From assembly GCF_000740675.1 (NCBI RefSeq), contig NZ_JPXI01000036.1, forward strand, positions 62,001-126,000: a stretch of 64,000 nucleotides of DNA, in the 5' to 3' direction. Position 1 is the first letter of the stretch. Each line of letters begins with the position of its first letter. The DNA comes from Massilia sp. BSC265. Its GTDB lineage: Bacteria > Pseudomonadota > Gammaproteobacteria > Burkholderiales > Burkholderiaceae_D. This document shows positions 9,831-19,131 of the stretch, piece after piece. A model generated the notes under the pieces. The model ran no database searches. It was given only the letters and a program-made list of their open reading frames with translations, and was not told where the DNA came from. The position numbers and the translations under genes were made by a program.

Positions 9831-10931
9831 TTAATTGCGCTTTTTCTTTTGTAAGAAAAGCCAGCGTGGCGACTTAAATCGAACAATACGCGCATATAAC
9901 CAGAGGTAACTGATTATAAACAACAAACTGAAGAAGATGAGCACACTGGTGTTTTTCCAGAACACGGTGGCCGGAATGACGGCCATCAAGGAAAACAGCC
10001 ATAAATAAGGCGAGGTGCGCGCGTTCCGTTTCATCAGTGCGCGCGCTTCGCGCGGCCCCACCGTCCATTGCACGATGCGGCGGAATATCAAACTATGCAG
10101 ATGAATTCCGTCGGGCAGGGCCGGCGATTTACCGCGCACGAACATGCGGCGGTAAGCGGAGAATATCGTTTCGAATGCGGGATAAATCAGCAGCAGCGCT
10201 GCATACCAGGTGGAGACCTCGGGATTGCGCATCACCAGCAGCAGCGCGAGTTCGCCGAGCATGAAACCGATGAAGTAGGCGCCGCCGTCGCCGAGGAAAA
10301 TCAGGCCGACGGGATAGTTCCAGATCAGAAAACCCGCGGTGGCGCCGGCCACGATCAGCGCAGTCACCAGCACGGCCATGTCCCCCACCTGCAGCGCCAC
10401 GTAGGCCAGCGACAGCAGCATGCAAATGCTGACCATGCTGGCCAGGCCATTGAAGCCGTCGATGATATTCACGGCATTCGCGATGCCTGCCACCGCCAGC
10501 ACGGTGAGGGGCAGCACCACGAGATTCAACTCCAGCGGCAGTACGCCCCACGGCAGGTCGAGGCGCGCGAGTTTCGCTCCGAGCAGGTAATAGGCGAAAA
10601 GCGCGGCGAGCATCGTGAGCAGCAGCCGGCGTGTCGGCGAAACGCGGCCCGTATAGTCTTCGACGATACCGCCTGCCATGGCAATGCAGCCGCATCCGAG
10701 CAGGGGCGCGATCCATGATCCGAGTTCCGGCTCGCGCATTGCCGACAGGGCGGCGGTAAATAAGACCGCGAGAAAGATCGGCACTCCGCCGATGCGCGCT
10801 ACGACATGCGAGTGGAACTTCTGCACACCGCCATAATCGGTATCAAGCGCAAAGGCATTGCGCTTCGCATACTTAATCACGAGCAGGGTCAGCAGCGCAC
10901 AGGATACGAAACCGACAAAAAAGGAGAACAT
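9831..10931 (-). CDS. WecA/MraY-family undecaprenyl-phosphate sugar-1-phosphate transferase
   Basis: Polytopic inner-membrane enzyme, about 366 residues with roughly ten or eleven hydrophobic segments. It belongs to the family that transfers a HexNAc-1-phosphate from a UDP-sugar to undecaprenyl phosphate, starting O-antigen or other glycan chains. Family motifs are HVVARIGGVPIF near the N-terminus, NAVNIIDGFNGLASM in the middle, FLGDGGAYFIGFMLG, and the basic loop LPDGIHLHSLIFRR. The ATG at 10931 is preferred over an upstream GTG because the first helix begins immediately after it. The sugar specificity cannot be read from sequence; GlcNAc-1-phosphate is the default guess. Confidence 0.88.
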   Translation of the reverse strand: MFSFFVGFVSCALLTLLVIKYAKRNAFALDTDYGGVQKFHSHVVARIGGVPIFLAVLFTAALSAMREPELGSWIAPLLGCGCIAMAGGIVEDYTGRVSPTRRLLLTMLAALFAYYLLGAKLARLDLPWGVLPLELNLVVLPLTVLAVAGIANAVNIIDGFNGLASMVSICMLLSLAYVALQVGDMAVLVTALIVAGATAGFLIWNYPVGLIFLGDGGAYFIGFMLGELALLLVMRNPEVSTWYAALLLIYPAFETIFSAYRRMFVRGKSPALPDGIHLHSLIFRRIVQWTVGPREARALMKRNARTSPYLWLFSLMAVIPATVFWKNTSVLIFFSLLFIISYLWLYARIVRFKSPRWLFLQKKKRN

Positions 10932-11286
10932 TATTATTCTTTCGGTGCACACGCGAGTCGTTTTTCCATAGTCGACTCAGCGCAAAAACCACGGCACTCT
11001 TATCGTGGGAATGGTGGCCCATTGTACCGGAATGGATGAGGCGCTTCGGAGCCAAACCGAATTCTGTACGGCGTCGTTCGACTGGATCAAATTTGCGTGA
11101 GTTCGCGCAGCCCACGAATGTCCGCGCTCGTCTGCATTTGCCGCGTTTCGCGGCAGGCCGATCGTGTGCCGCGGATTGGAGCAGCTGCTGCACGGCTGCG
11201 CCCATGCGGCGCTGCGCGAAATCATTTAGTATCGGCACAGCGGCGGCGGTATCGCCCTTTGCTCCACCTACTTCGATAAGAACAAC
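10932..11286. other. 355-base divergent intergenic region
   Basis: Lies between the WecA-type gene (minus strand) and apaH (plus strand), so it should hold both promoters. I see no convincing -35/-10 pair, hairpin terminator, repeat copy or small gene in it. Confidence 0.5.
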
Positions 11287-12144
11287 ATGAGAACCTACGC
11301 CATCGGCGACCTGCAGGGCTGCGCCCACGAAGCCCAACTCCTGATCGACCGCATCGTCGACGACGCGCACCAGCACGGACAGGCGCAGCCGCGCATCCTG
11401 TTTGTGGGCGACCTGATCAACCGCGGTCCGGATTCGCTCGGCGCGCTGCGCCGCATGAAAGCCTTGAGCGAAGCGCACCCCGGCCGTGTCGAAGCCCTGC
11501 TCGGCAACCATGACCTGCACCTGATCGCGGTGGCGGTCGGCGCGCAGCGCGCCAGCCGTTCCGACACGCTCGACGAGATCCTGGCCGCACCCGACCGCGA
11601 TGAACTGATCGGGTGGCTGCGCCAGCGCCCGCTCGCGATGTTCGAGGATGCGCACCTGCTGGTGCACGCCGGCGTCGCGCCGGAATGGGATGCGGCGCAA
11701 ACGATGGCGCTGGCGCACGAGGTCGAGGACGTGCTGCGCGGCGACGGGTGGATCGATTTTCTCGCCCGGATGTACGGTAACGAGCCGAACCAGTGGGACG
11801 ACAGTTTGAGCGGCATCGCGCGCCTGCGCTGCATCGTCAACGCCCTCACGCGCATGCGCTTGTGCGCTCCCGACGGGAGCATGGATTTCCTGCACAAGGA
11901 AAGCGAGAGCGGGCCGGAGGGCTCCGGCCTGGTGCCCTGGTTCGACCTGGCGCAGCGGCGCACGCGCGACGTCACCGTCGTGTTCGGGCACTGGTCGGCG
12001 CTGGGGCTGGTGCTGCGGCCGAACCTGGTTGGGCTCGACAGCGGCTGCGTGTGGGGCGGGAAGCTGACGGCGGTGTGCCTGGACGACCGCTCGCTGCTGC
12101 AGGTGGATTGTCCCGAGTACCGGGAGCACAGCGGAAAAAAGTGA
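11287..12144 (+). CDS. apaH: Symmetrical bis(5'-nucleosyl)-tetraphosphatase
   Basis: Cytoplasmic metallophosphatase (285 residues) that splits Ap4A and related dinucleotides into two ADP. The calcineurin-type metal motifs appear in order: AIGDLQGC near residue 5, VGDLINRGPDS, LGNHDLHLIA, and the later HAGV and GHWSALG. Length is normal. The gene runs alone on the plus strand and ends 11 bases before repeat copy B, which separates it from the convergent ilvD. Confidence 0.95.
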   Translation: MRTYAIGDLQGCAHEAQLLIDRIVDDAHQHGQAQPRILFVGDLINRGPDSLGALRRMKALSEAHPGRVEALLGNHDLHLIAVAVGAQRASRSDTLDEILAAPDRDELIGWLRQRPLAMFEDAHLLVHAGVAPEWDAAQTMALAHEVEDVLRGDGWIDFLARMYGNEPNQWDDSLSGIARLRCIVNALTRMRLCAPDGSMDFLHKESESGPEGSGLVPWFDLAQRRTRDVTVVFGHWSALGLVLRPNLVGLDSGCVWGGKLTAVCLDDRSLLQVDCPEYREHSGKK

Positions 12145-12155
12145 TTGTATTTTCG

Positions 12156-12243
12156 GTAGGGTGGGCGCTTCCGACTCCGCTCTCGTGCCGGATGATCTGG
12201 CTGCAAACGTTCACCGCGTGGGCGGGAGACCCGCCCACCCTGC
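12156..12243. repeat. GTAGGGTGGGC-type palindromic repeat, copy B
   Basis: Shortest copy. It starts GTAGGGTGGGC and closes with ACCGCGTGGGCGGG..CCCGCCCACCCTGC; the final base pattern departs slightly from the consensus CTAC. It lies between the convergent ends of apaH and ilvD. Confidence 0.75.
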
Positions 12244-12246
12244 GGT

Positions 12247-14109
12247 TTAACGCTTGAGCTGCGAGAGATCGCGCACCGCCCCGCGGTCCGCCGACGTCGT
12301 CAGCGCCGCGTACGCCTGCAGCGCCTGCGACACATAGCGCTCGCGCGCCACCGGCTTCCACGCGTCAACGCCGCGCTCTTCCATCCTGGCGCGCCGGTGC
12401 GCCAGTTCCTCGAAGCTCACGCGCAGGTTGATGGTGCGTGCCGGGATGTCGATGTCGATGATGTCGCCCTCTTCCACCAGCCCGATCGCCCCGCCTTCGG
12501 CCGCTTCCGGCGAGGCATGGCCGATCACCAGGCCGGAGGAGCCGCCCGAGAAGCGCCCGTCCGTGAACAGCGCGCAGGCCTTGCCCAGGCCCTTGGACTT
12601 GATGTACGAGGTCGGGTACAGCATCTCCTGCATGCCCGGGCCGCCCTTGGGGCCTTCGTAGCGGATGATGACCACGTCGCCGGCCTGCACCGTGTCGCCC
12701 AGGATGCCTTCCACCGCCGCGTCCTGGCTTTCGAACACGCGCGCCTTGCCGGAGAAGGTCAGGATGCTCTCGTCCACGCCGGCCGTCTTCACGATGCAGC
12801 CCTTCTCGGCGATGTTCCCGTACAGGACCGCCAGGCCGCCATCCTGCGAGTAGGCGTGCTCACGGTCGCGGATGCAGCCATTGCTGCGGTCCAGGTCGTT
12901 CGCATCGAAGCGCTCGGCCTGCGAGAACGCGACCTGGGTCGGCACGCCGCCCGGCGCCGCGCGGAACAGCTGGTGCACGGCCTGGTCGTCGCTGCGCTTG
13001 ATGTCGTACTTCTCGATCGCTTCTCCCATGGTGGCGCTGTGCACGGTCGGCAGCGAGGTGTCGAGCAGGCCGGCGCGCGCCAGCTCGCCCAGGATCGCGA
13101 CGATGCCGCCGGCGCGGTGCACGTCCTCGATGTGGTACTTGTCGGTCATCGGCGCCACCTTGCACAGGCAGGGCACCTTGCGCGAGATGCGGTCGATGTC
13201 GGCCATGGTGAAGTCCACCCCCGCCTCGTGCGCGGCCGCCAGCAGGTGCAGCACGGTGTTGGTGGAGCCGCCCATCGACACATCCAGCGCCATCGCGTTT
13301 TCCCAGGCGGCCTTGGTGGCGATCGAGCGCGGCAGCACCGAGTAGTCATCCTGTTCGTAGTGGCGCTTGGCGACTTCCACGATCAGGCGGCCGGCGCGCA
13401 GGAACAGTTCCTTGCGGTCGGCGTGGGTGGCGACGATGGTGCCGTTACCCGGCAGCGACAGGCCCAGCGCCTCGGTGAGGCAGTTCATCGAGTTTGCGGT
13501 GAACATGCCCGAGCAGGAGCCGCAGGTCGGACAGGCCGAGCGCTCGATCTCCGCCACGTCGGCGTCCGACACCGTGCTGTCGCCGGCCTTGATCATGGCG
13601 TCGACCAGGTCCAGCTTGATGATCTTGCGGTCATTATTGACCACCTTGACCACCTTGCCCGCTTCCATCGGGCCGCCGGAGACGAACACCACCGGGATGT
13701 TCAGGCGCATCGCGGCCATCAGCATGCCCGGCGTGATCTTGTCGCAATTCGAGATGCACACCATGGCGTCGGCGCAGTGGGCATTGACCATGTACTCGAC
13801 CGAGTCGGCGATCAGGTCGCGCGAGGGCAGCGAATACAGCATGCCGCCGTGGCCCATGGCAATGCCGTCGTCCACGGCGATGGTGTTGAATTCCTTGGCG
13901 ACGCCGCCCGCCGCTTCGATCTCGCGCGCCACCAGCTGCCCCAGGTCCTTCAGGTGCACGTGGCCGGGCACGAACTGGGTGAAGGAGTTGACCACCGCGA
14001 TGATCGGTTTCTCGAAGTCGCCGTCCTTCATGCCGGTGGCGCGCCACAGGGCGCGGGCGCCGGCCATGTTGCGGCCCTGGGTGGTGGTGCGGGAACGGTA
14101 GGTGGGCAT
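12247..14109 (-). CDS. ilvD: Dihydroxy-acid dehydratase
   Basis: Iron-sulfur enzyme (620 residues) of branched-chain amino acid synthesis, converting 2,3-dihydroxy acids to 2-keto acids. The N-terminus [26 protein letters not shown] is typical. Family signatures are CDKITPGML, with an Fe-S ligand cysteine, [20 protein letters not shown], and [12 protein letters not shown]. Near the C-terminus are [14 protein letters not shown] and [11 protein letters not shown]. Length matches the E. coli-type enzyme. It reads leftwards into repeat copy B. Confidence 0.97.
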   Translation of the reverse strand: MPTYRSRTTTQGRNMAGARALWRATGMKDGDFEKPIIAVVNSFTQFVPGHVHLKDLGQLVAREIEAAGGVAKEFNTIAVDDGIAMGHGGMLYSLPSRDLIADSVEYMVNAHCADAMVCISNCDKITPGMLMAAMRLNIPVVFVSGGPMEAGKVVKVVNNDRKIIKLDLVDAMIKAGDSTVSDADVAEIERSACPTCGSCSGMFTANSMNCLTEALGLSLPGNGTIVATHADRKELFLRAGRLIVEVAKRHYEQDDYSVLPRSIATKAAWENAMALDVSMGGSTNTVLHLLAAAHEAGVDFTMADIDRISRKVPCLCKVAPMTDKYHIEDVHRAGGIVAILGELARAGLLDTSLPTVHSATMGEAIEKYDIKRSDDQAVHQLFRAAPGGVPTQVAFSQAERFDANDLDRSNGCIRDREHAYSQDGGLAVLYGNIAEKGCIVKTAGVDESILTFSGKARVFESQDAAVEGILGDTVQAGDVVIIRYEGPKGGPGMQEMLYPTSYIKSKGLGKACALFTDGRFSGGSSGLVIGHASPEAAEGGAIGLVEEGDIIDIDIPARTINLRVSFEELAHRRARMEERGVDAWKPVARERYVSQALQAYAALTTSADRGAVRDLSQLKR

Positions 14110-14202
14110 TGCGGTCTCCTCGGCAGCAAATCAAGCAAAGCACCAGCGTGCCGCCAAGGCTGTGAGTTGTCCAATATATGATTTATTGTTCTGTGATACG
14201 TT

Positions 14203-14919
14203 TTACATATCACAGCGAAGTGCGCCGGCGACTGCGTCCTGCGCGGCCTGGGCCAGCTCGCGCCGATGTGCGCCGGAGGCAATGATCGGCGCCAAGGGCT
14301 GCAGGCGTGCGATCACCGGCTCGCCTTCCAGGATGGTGAACAGGCTGTCCACGAAAGTGGTGTCGCCGACGTAGTCGACCGAACGGTGCCAGGCGCCGGC
14401 CGCATCGACGTAGGACAGCGCATAGGGCTGCACCGCCACCTTCGCATCGATGGCGGCTTCGAACAGGTTGGCGTGGAAAGGCAGCACCTCGCCCTGCAGC
14501 GAGGTGCTGCCCTCAGGGAAGAAGGCGACGCGCTGGCCCTCTTGCAACACGGTAACCAGGCCCTTGAAGATGTGGCGCAGCTCGCGCCGGTTGCCGCGCG
14601 CGATGAACACCGTGCCCGCGGCGGCGGCCAGCCAGCCGAGTACCGGCCAGGAGCGGATCTCGGCCTTGGCCACGAAACGGCAGGGATGCAGGGCATTGAT
14701 GACGAAGATGTCGAGCCAGGAGACGTGGTTGGCCACGATCAGCGCGTGATCGAGCACGGGCGCTGCCGCGACGCCTTCGGCGCCGCCCTGCTCGACGCTG
14801 ACACGGCACAGGCCGAGCAGCTTGCGCGACCAGCGCCGCGTGAGCCGCTCGCGCGTGGCGGTAGAGGCCAGCGGAAACACCAGCGCGCAGGTCGCCAGGC
14901 CCGCCGCCAGGTGGACCAT
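14203..14919 (-). CDS. Lysophospholipid acyltransferase (PlsC family)
   Basis: About 238 residues. An N-terminal hydrophobic helix is followed by the acyltransferase motifs NHVSWLDIF (H-x4-D), FIARGNRRELRHI and FPEGSTSLQGEVLPFH. Substrate is probably lyso-phosphatidate or another lysolipid. The ATG at 14919 is the first ATG; a TTG at 14955 would give a basic leader (KIRLALRLARVM) and could be the true start, as neither has a clear ribosome site. The gene follows the pyr cluster after a hairpin, so it may be transcribed partly by read-through. Confidence 0.82.
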   Translation of the reverse strand: MVHLAAGLATCALVFPLASTATRERLTRRWSRKLLGLCRVSVEQGGAEGVAAAPVLDHALIVANHVSWLDIFVINALHPCRFVAKAEIRSWPVLGWLAAAAGTVFIARGNRRELRHIFKGLVTVLQEGQRVAFFPEGSTSLQGEVLPFHANLFEAAIDAKVAVQPYALSYVDAAGAWHRSVDYVGDTTFVDSLFTILEGEPVIARLQPLAPIIASGAHRRELAQAAQDAVAGALRCDM

Positions 14920-14963
14920 GACGCGCGCGAGGCGCAAAGCAAGCCGGATCTTCAAAGCAGGGA

Positions 14964-14993
14964 GAAAACGATACGGGCGGCCTGAACCGCCCG
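14964..14993 (-). terminator. Hairpin after the pyr cluster
   Basis: A perfect 7-bp stem CGGGCGG/CCGCCCG (14974-14993, six-base loop) lies just after the stop of the PyrX gene. On the minus strand it is followed by TATCGTTTTC. The T-run is imperfect, so it may terminate only partly and allow read-through into the acyltransferase gene. Confidence 0.5.
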
Positions 14994-14999
14994 CGTTGC

Positions 15000-16295
15000 T
15001 TATCGCTGGAAGGCCACGCGGCCGCGCACGACCGTCGCACGCACCTGCCCGGCCAGTTCGTAGCCGAGGAAAGGCGTGTGCTTGCCCTGGCTCGCCAGGG
15101 CCTTGCGCTCGACCTTCCAGCGCGCATCCGGGTCGAACAGGACCACGTCGGCCGCCGCGCCGACCGACAGCGTGCCGGCAGGCAGGCCGGCGATGCGGGC
15201 CGGGCTCGATGTCACCTTGGCCAGCGCCCGTGACAAGGCATCCGGCTCGCGCTGCTCTTCGGCCCACTTCAGCGTGAGCGCCAGCAGCAATTCCAGGCCG
15301 GTCGCGCCCGGCGTCGCTTCAGCGAAGGGCAACAGCTTCTCGTCCTCGTCCACCGGGGTGTGGTCCGAGCAGACCGCGTCCACGGTGCCGTCCAGCAGGC
15401 CACTGCGGATCGCATCGCGGTCGCGCTGGCTGCGCAGAGGCGGGTTGAAGCGCGCGTTCGGGTCGAAGAAGCCGATGTCGGCGTCGGTCATGTGCAGGTG
15501 ATGCACGCCGACGTCGCAGGTGACGTCCAGGCCTTCCTTCTTCGCGCTTGCCACCAGCGCCAGGCCGGCTGCCGAGGACATGCGGCACAGGTGCACGCGC
15601 GCGCCGGTGGCGCGCATCAGCTCGAAGATGGTGTGCAGGGCGATGGTTTCGGACATGACCGGCACGCCCGACAGGCCCAGGCGCGACGCCAGCGGGCCGC
15701 TGTGGGCCACGCCGCCGCGGCCGATGTGCGCGTCCTGCGGGCGCAGCCAGACGGTGTAGCCGAAGGTCTTGGCGTACTGCATGGCGCGCAGCAGCACGGT
15801 GGTGTCCAGCACCGGTTCCTCGGCCTGCGAGAAGCCGATGCAGCCGGCCTCGGTCAACTCGGCCATTTCCGTGAGTGCTACGCCTTTCAGCCCCATCGTC
15901 AGCGCGCCCAGCGGGTGCACGTTGGCCTGGTTCAGGATGCGCGCGCGGTGCTTGAGCATCTCGACCAGGCCCGGCTCGTCCAGCACCGGGTCGGTGTCCG
16001 GCGGGCACACCAGGGTGGTCACGCCACCCTGCATCGCCGCCTGCATCTCGGATTCCAGCGTCGCCTTGTACTCATAGCCCGGCTCGCGCAGGCGCGCCGA
16101 CAGGTCGACCAGGCCGGGGGCGACGACCAGGCCGCTTGCGTCGATGGTCTGGTCCGCCGCGAAGCCTTCCGGGGCGCTGCCGAGGGCGGCAATGACGCCG
16201 TCGGCGATGTAGAGGTCCTGTACCTGGTCGATGCCGTTCGCCGGGTCGATCACCCGGCCGTTCTTGATATGGTATTTCATCCGTGCGAATTTCAA
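15000..16295 (-). CDS. pyrX: Pseudo-dihydroorotase, non-catalytic partner of aspartate carbamoyltransferase (PyrX/PyrC' type)
   Basis: 431 residues with the class I dihydroorotase fold but key metal ligands missing. The usual HxH of the DLHVHLREPG motif is replaced by SAR ([10 protein letters not shown]). The usual H before VS is Arg in VHLCRMSSA, and HPLGALT is followed by MGLKG. HHLH and CSDHTP are kept. In Pseudomonas such a pDHOase is fused in the operon with pyrB and is needed to assemble active ATCase; the same role is inferred here. The start is TTG at 16295, overlapping the pyrB stop (TTGA) and preceded by GGAGG at six bases. The alternative ATG at 16280 lacks a ribosome site. Confidence 0.85.
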   Translation of the reverse strand: MKFARMKYHIKNGRVIDPANGIDQVQDLYIADGVIAALGSAPEGFAADQTIDASGLVVAPGLVDLSARLREPGYEYKATLESEMQAAMQGGVTTLVCPPDTDPVLDEPGLVEMLKHRARILNQANVHPLGALTMGLKGVALTEMAELTEAGCIGFSQAEEPVLDTTVLLRAMQYAKTFGYTVWLRPQDAHIGRGGVAHSGPLASRLGLSGVPVMSETIALHTIFELMRATGARVHLCRMSSAAGLALVASAKKEGLDVTCDVGVHHLHMTDADIGFFDPNARFNPPLRSQRDRDAIRSGLLDGTVDAVCSDHTPVDEDEKLLPFAEATPGATGLELLLALTLKWAEEQREPDALSRALAKVTSSPARIAGLPAGTLSVGAAADVVLFDPDARWKVERKALASQGKHTPFLGYELAGQVRATVVRGRVAFQR

Positions 16296-17269
16296 GCTCT
16301 GCCTCCCGCCAAAATGCTCATCACTGCCATGCGTACCGCAATGCCGAAGGTCACCTGCGGCAGGATCACCGCCTGGCTGCCGTCGGCCACCGCCGAGTCG
16401 ATCTCGACCCCGCGGTTCATCGGGCCCGGGTGCATCACGATCGCATCCGGCTTGGCCAGCGCGAGGCGTTCCGGGGTCAGGCCGTAGCTCTTGAAGTATT
16501 CCTGCGCAGACGGCAGCAGCGCGCCGCTCATGCGTTCGTTCTGCAGGCGCAGCATGATGATCACGTCGACGTCCTTCAGGCCCTCGTCCATGTTCGTGAA
16601 AGTACGCACGCCCATCTCGGCCAGGCCGCCCGGCAGCAGCGTGTGCGGGCCGATGGCGCGCACTTCCGGCACGCCCAGCGTGGTCAGGGCGTGGATGTCC
16701 GAACGCGCCACGCGGCTGTGCAGGATGTCGCCGACGATCGCCACGCGCAGGTTGGTGAAGTCCTTCTTGTAGTGGCGGATCGTGTACATGTCGAGCAGGC
16801 CCTGGGTCGGGTGCGCGTGGCGGCCGTCGCCGGCGTTCACGACGTGCACATGCGATTGCCCGGTCTCGATCAGGTGCTTGGCGATCAGGTAGGGCGCGCC
16901 CGACTGCGAGTGGCGCACCACGAACATGTCGGCATGCATGGCAGACAGGTTGTCGATGGTGTCGAGCAGCGACTCGCCCTTGCTCGCCGACGAGGCCTGG
17001 ATGTTCAGGTTGATGACGTCGGCCGACAGGCGCTTGGCGGCGATCTCGAAGGTGGTGCGGGTGCGGGTGCTGTTCTCGAAGAAGAGATTGAACACGCTCT
17101 TGCCGCGCATCAGCGGCACCTTCTTGACCTCGCGGTCCGAGATGCCCACGAAGCTCGATGCGGTGTCGAGGATGTGGTTGATGACCGACTTGGGCAGGCC
17201 TTCGATGGTGAGCAGGTGCTGCAGCTCCCCGTTCTTGTTGAGTTGCGGGTTGGTGAACAGTTTCGGCAT
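16292..17269 (-). CDS. pyrB: Aspartate carbamoyltransferase catalytic subunit
   Basis: 325-residue enzyme of de novo pyrimidine synthesis, joining carbamoyl phosphate and aspartate. The carbamoyl-phosphate loop is [13 protein letters not shown]. The swinging loop region reads [15 protein letters not shown], the aspartate site lies in [16 protein letters not shown], and the C-terminal [13 protein letters not shown] is characteristic. Its N-terminus and its tight overlap with a pseudo-dihydroorotase fit the Pseudomonas-like class A ATCases. It starts one base after the PyrR stop. Confidence 0.96.
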   Translation of the reverse strand: MPKLFTNPQLNKNGELQHLLTIEGLPKSVINHILDTASSFVGISDREVKKVPLMRGKSVFNLFFENSTRTRTTFEIAAKRLSADVINLNIQASSASKGESLLDTIDNLSAMHADMFVVRHSQSGAPYLIAKHLIETGQSHVHVVNAGDGRHAHPTQGLLDMYTIRHYKKDFTNLRVAIVGDILHSRVARSDIHALTTLGVPEVRAIGPHTLLPGGLAEMGVRTFTNMDEGLKDVDVIIMLRLQNERMSGALLPSAQEYFKSYGLTPERLALAKPDAIVMHPGPMNRGVEIDSAVADGSQAVILPQVTFGIAVRMAVMSILAGGRA

Positions 17270-17270
17270 A

Positions 17271-17807
17271 TCAGTGGGAAGCGGCAGGGTCTAGCGGATC
17301 TTCTTCGATGGTCAGCGACAGCTGGCCGGCATCGTCGCGCTGCAGGCACAGCGACTGGTTCGGCGCCAGTTCGGCGCGCGTGCCGACGTAGTCCGGGGCC
17401 ACCGGCAGCTCGCGTCCGCCACGGTCGGCCAGGGCCGCCAGGCGGATGCAGGCCGGGCGGCCGTAATCGAACAGCACGTTGATGGCGGCGCGCACGGTGC
17501 GGCCGGTCTGCAGCACGTCGTCCACCAGCACGACCGTCGCCCCATCCACCGGGAAGCGGATGTGGGTCGGCTTCACGTCCGGATGCAGGCCCTTCTTGGC
17601 GTAGTCGTCGCGGTAGAACGAGACGTCGATGGTGCCGAAGCGGTTCGTCAGGTCGAGGTCGCGCGCGAGGCGTTCGGCCAGCCAGGCGCCGCCGGAGTGG
17701 ATGCCGACGATGGCGGCGTCGGGCACGCCGTCCAGGCCGGCGCGGACCTGGCCCAGCAGCTCGCGGTACAGCGCTTCCGCGTCGTACGCTTGATTAGATG
17801 TTGGCAT
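17271..17807 (-). CDS. pyrR: PyrR, bifunctional pyr regulator / uracil phosphoribosyltransferase
   Basis: 178-residue phosphoribosyltransferase-fold protein. The PRPP-binding loop is [18 protein letters not shown]. The flanking segments [16 protein letters not shown] and [20 protein letters not shown] match PyrR. In Gram-positives PyrR binds pyr mRNA; in proteobacteria with pyrR-pyrB-pyrC' its regulatory role is less certain. I see no obvious attenuator upstream. I chose the ATG at 17807, six bases past the ruvX stop, over an in-frame TTG at 17816 that overlaps it. Confidence 0.9.
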   Translation of the reverse strand: MPTSNQAYDAEALYRELLGQVRAGLDGVPDAAIVGIHSGGAWLAERLARDLDLTNRFGTIDVSFYRDDYAKKGLHPDVKPTHIRFPVDGATVVLVDDVLQTGRTVRAAINVLFDYGRPACIRLAALADRGGRELPVAPDYVGTRAELAPNQSLCLQRDDAGQLSLTIEEDPLDPAASH

Positions 17808-17812
17808 GAGAG

Positions 17813-18196
17813 TCAATGAGCGTCAAAGTATTGTTGCAGAATGATAGCAGCCGCCTTGGCGTCGATGATCTCGCCGCGCTTTTGCGGGATGACGGCGGAC
17901 GAGTAACGCTCGTCGACGAGTTCGACGGGCAGCTTGAAGCGGCCGTGGAGCTGGTTGGCGAAGCGCCGGCTGCGCAGGGTCATGTCGTGCTCGGCGCCGT
18001 CGGGATGGCGCGGCTCGCCCACCACGAGGCGGGCCGGCTTCCATTGATCGATCAGGTCCTCGATGACCTGGAAACGGGTGGCGTTGTCGACCGCCTTGAT
18101 GACGGTCAACGGTTGGGCTTGCCCGGTCAGGGTGTTGCCCATGGCAATACCGATGCGTTTGACCCCAAAGTCAAAACCAAAAACAATATCAACCAC
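17813..18196 (-). CDS. ruvX: RuvX/YqgF-type RNase H-fold nuclease (pre-16S rRNA processing)
   Basis: 127-residue member of the YqgF family, an RNase H-like fold linked to 16S rRNA 5'-end maturation. The first catalytic Asp is in FGFDFGVKRIGIAMGN, the second acidic patch is LVVGEP, and the third is LVDERYSSA, followed by the conserved DAKAAAIILQQYF. It starts with GTG. YqgE lies 26 bases upstream; yqgE-yqgF pairing is widely conserved. Confidence 0.93.
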   Translation of the reverse strand: MVDIVFGFDFGVKRIGIAMGNTLTGQAQPLTVIKAVDNATRFQVIEDLIDQWKPARLVVGEPRHPDGAEHDMTLRSRRFANQLHGRFKLPVELVDERYSSAVIPQKRGEIIDAKAAAIILQQYFDAH

Positions 18197-18222
18197 GGGC
18201 GATCTCGAGCAAACGGCGCTCC

Positions 18223-18879
18223 TTACGCATGGCCAGCTTCGGTCGCTAACATGAGTGGATCGATTCCCAGCAGTTTGATGGCGGCGGTATAGCGTTCGTC
18301 GATCGGCAGGTCGAACAGCACGCGCGGGTCGGCGGCGACGGTAAGCCAGCCGTTGCGCGACAGTTCCTCCTCGAGTTGTCCCGGGCTCCAGCCGGCATAG
18401 CCGATCGACACCAGCATGCGGGCCGGGCCGGCCCCGCTGGCGACGGCTTCCAGCACGTCGATCGAGGTGGTGAAGGCGACGTCGTCGGTGACGGTGAGCG
18501 AGGACGAGAAGCGCCCGCCCGGCGAATGCAGCACGAAGCCGCGGTCATCCTGTACCGGCCCGCCGAACATGATCGGCTGGTCCACCACCGAGGAGCGTAG
18601 TCCCGGCGCCAGCTTTAGGTCGACGCGGTCGAACAGGACCTCCATCGTCATGTCGGTCGGCTTGTTGATGACCACGCCGAGCACGCCCTTTTCGTTATGC
18701 TCGCAGATATAGACAACGGTACCGCCGAAAATCGGATCCTGGATCGACGGCATCGCGATCAGGAAATGGTTGGCGAGGTTCAGCCCTGAAGAAGCCGGGC
18801 CGATCTTACCGAGCGTTTCATTCTGTTCCGGTGGCATGCCGGGCATCGGTAGAGTGCTGCCAACTTTGCTTTTTTTCAT
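18223..18879 (-). CDS. yqgE: YqgE/AlgH family protein (UPF0301)
   Basis: About 218 residues, function unresolved. The family opening NLANHFLIAMPSIQDPIFGGTVVYICEHN is present, split here by a normal ~35-residue leader. Other conserved pieces are GVVINKPTDM, PIMFGGPVQDDRGFVLHSP and ISIGYAGWSPGQLEEELSRNGWL (here VSIGYAGW). The ATG at 18879 (MKKSKVGS) is preferred over an upstream in-frame GTG-like start that has no family support. It heads the yqgE-ruvX-pyrR-pyrB-pyrX unit. Confidence 0.9.
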   Translation of the reverse strand: MKKSKVGSTLPMPGMPPEQNETLGKIGPASSGLNLANHFLIAMPSIQDPIFGGTVVYICEHNEKGVLGVVINKPTDMTMEVLFDRVDLKLAPGLRSSVVDQPIMFGGPVQDDRGFVLHSPGGRFSSSLTVTDDVAFTTSIDVLEAVASGAGPARMLVSIGYAGWSPGQLEEELSRNGWLTVAADPRVLFDLPIDERYTAAIKLLGIDPLMLATEAGHA

Positions 18880-18945
18880 ACGCTTACTCTCACATAGGCC
18901 CACTCTGGTTTGACCGCGAAGTGTCCACAAAACAACGTTACGCTT

Positions 18946-18965
18946 TTCGATAGTTTACACCGAAT
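18946..18965. promoter_or_regulatory. Operator-like site TTCGATAGTTTACACCGAAT
   Basis: Imperfect palindrome in the divergent yqgE/phrB promoter region. It matches 18 of 20 positions of the site between the broken lysR gene and doxX (51948-51967). Binding is inferred only from this similarity. Confidence 0.35.
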
Positions 18966-19131
18966 CGGTCCAGGGCCGATGGAAGCGCCCCGATACATCT
19001 CCGATGCATCTCTTGAAAAGCCCGCTAGACCGACCCGGATCTGTCCCGTTCAGCTACAAACGCAGTCCTGTTAGGACGAATCCTACCCAGTAAAATCGGC
19101 CGCCAATTTGACCCTGCACACGATGATGAAT

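Noticed and set aside
12397..14181. Long open frames antisense to ilvD, pilL, prmA/DUF3426 and others (for example 12397-14181 plus, 21539-26788 plus, 45046-47643 minus)
   Set aside because: They mirror real genes in GC-rich DNA, have Gln/Arg/His-rich or Ala/Arg-rich composition, no known domains and no ribosome sites.
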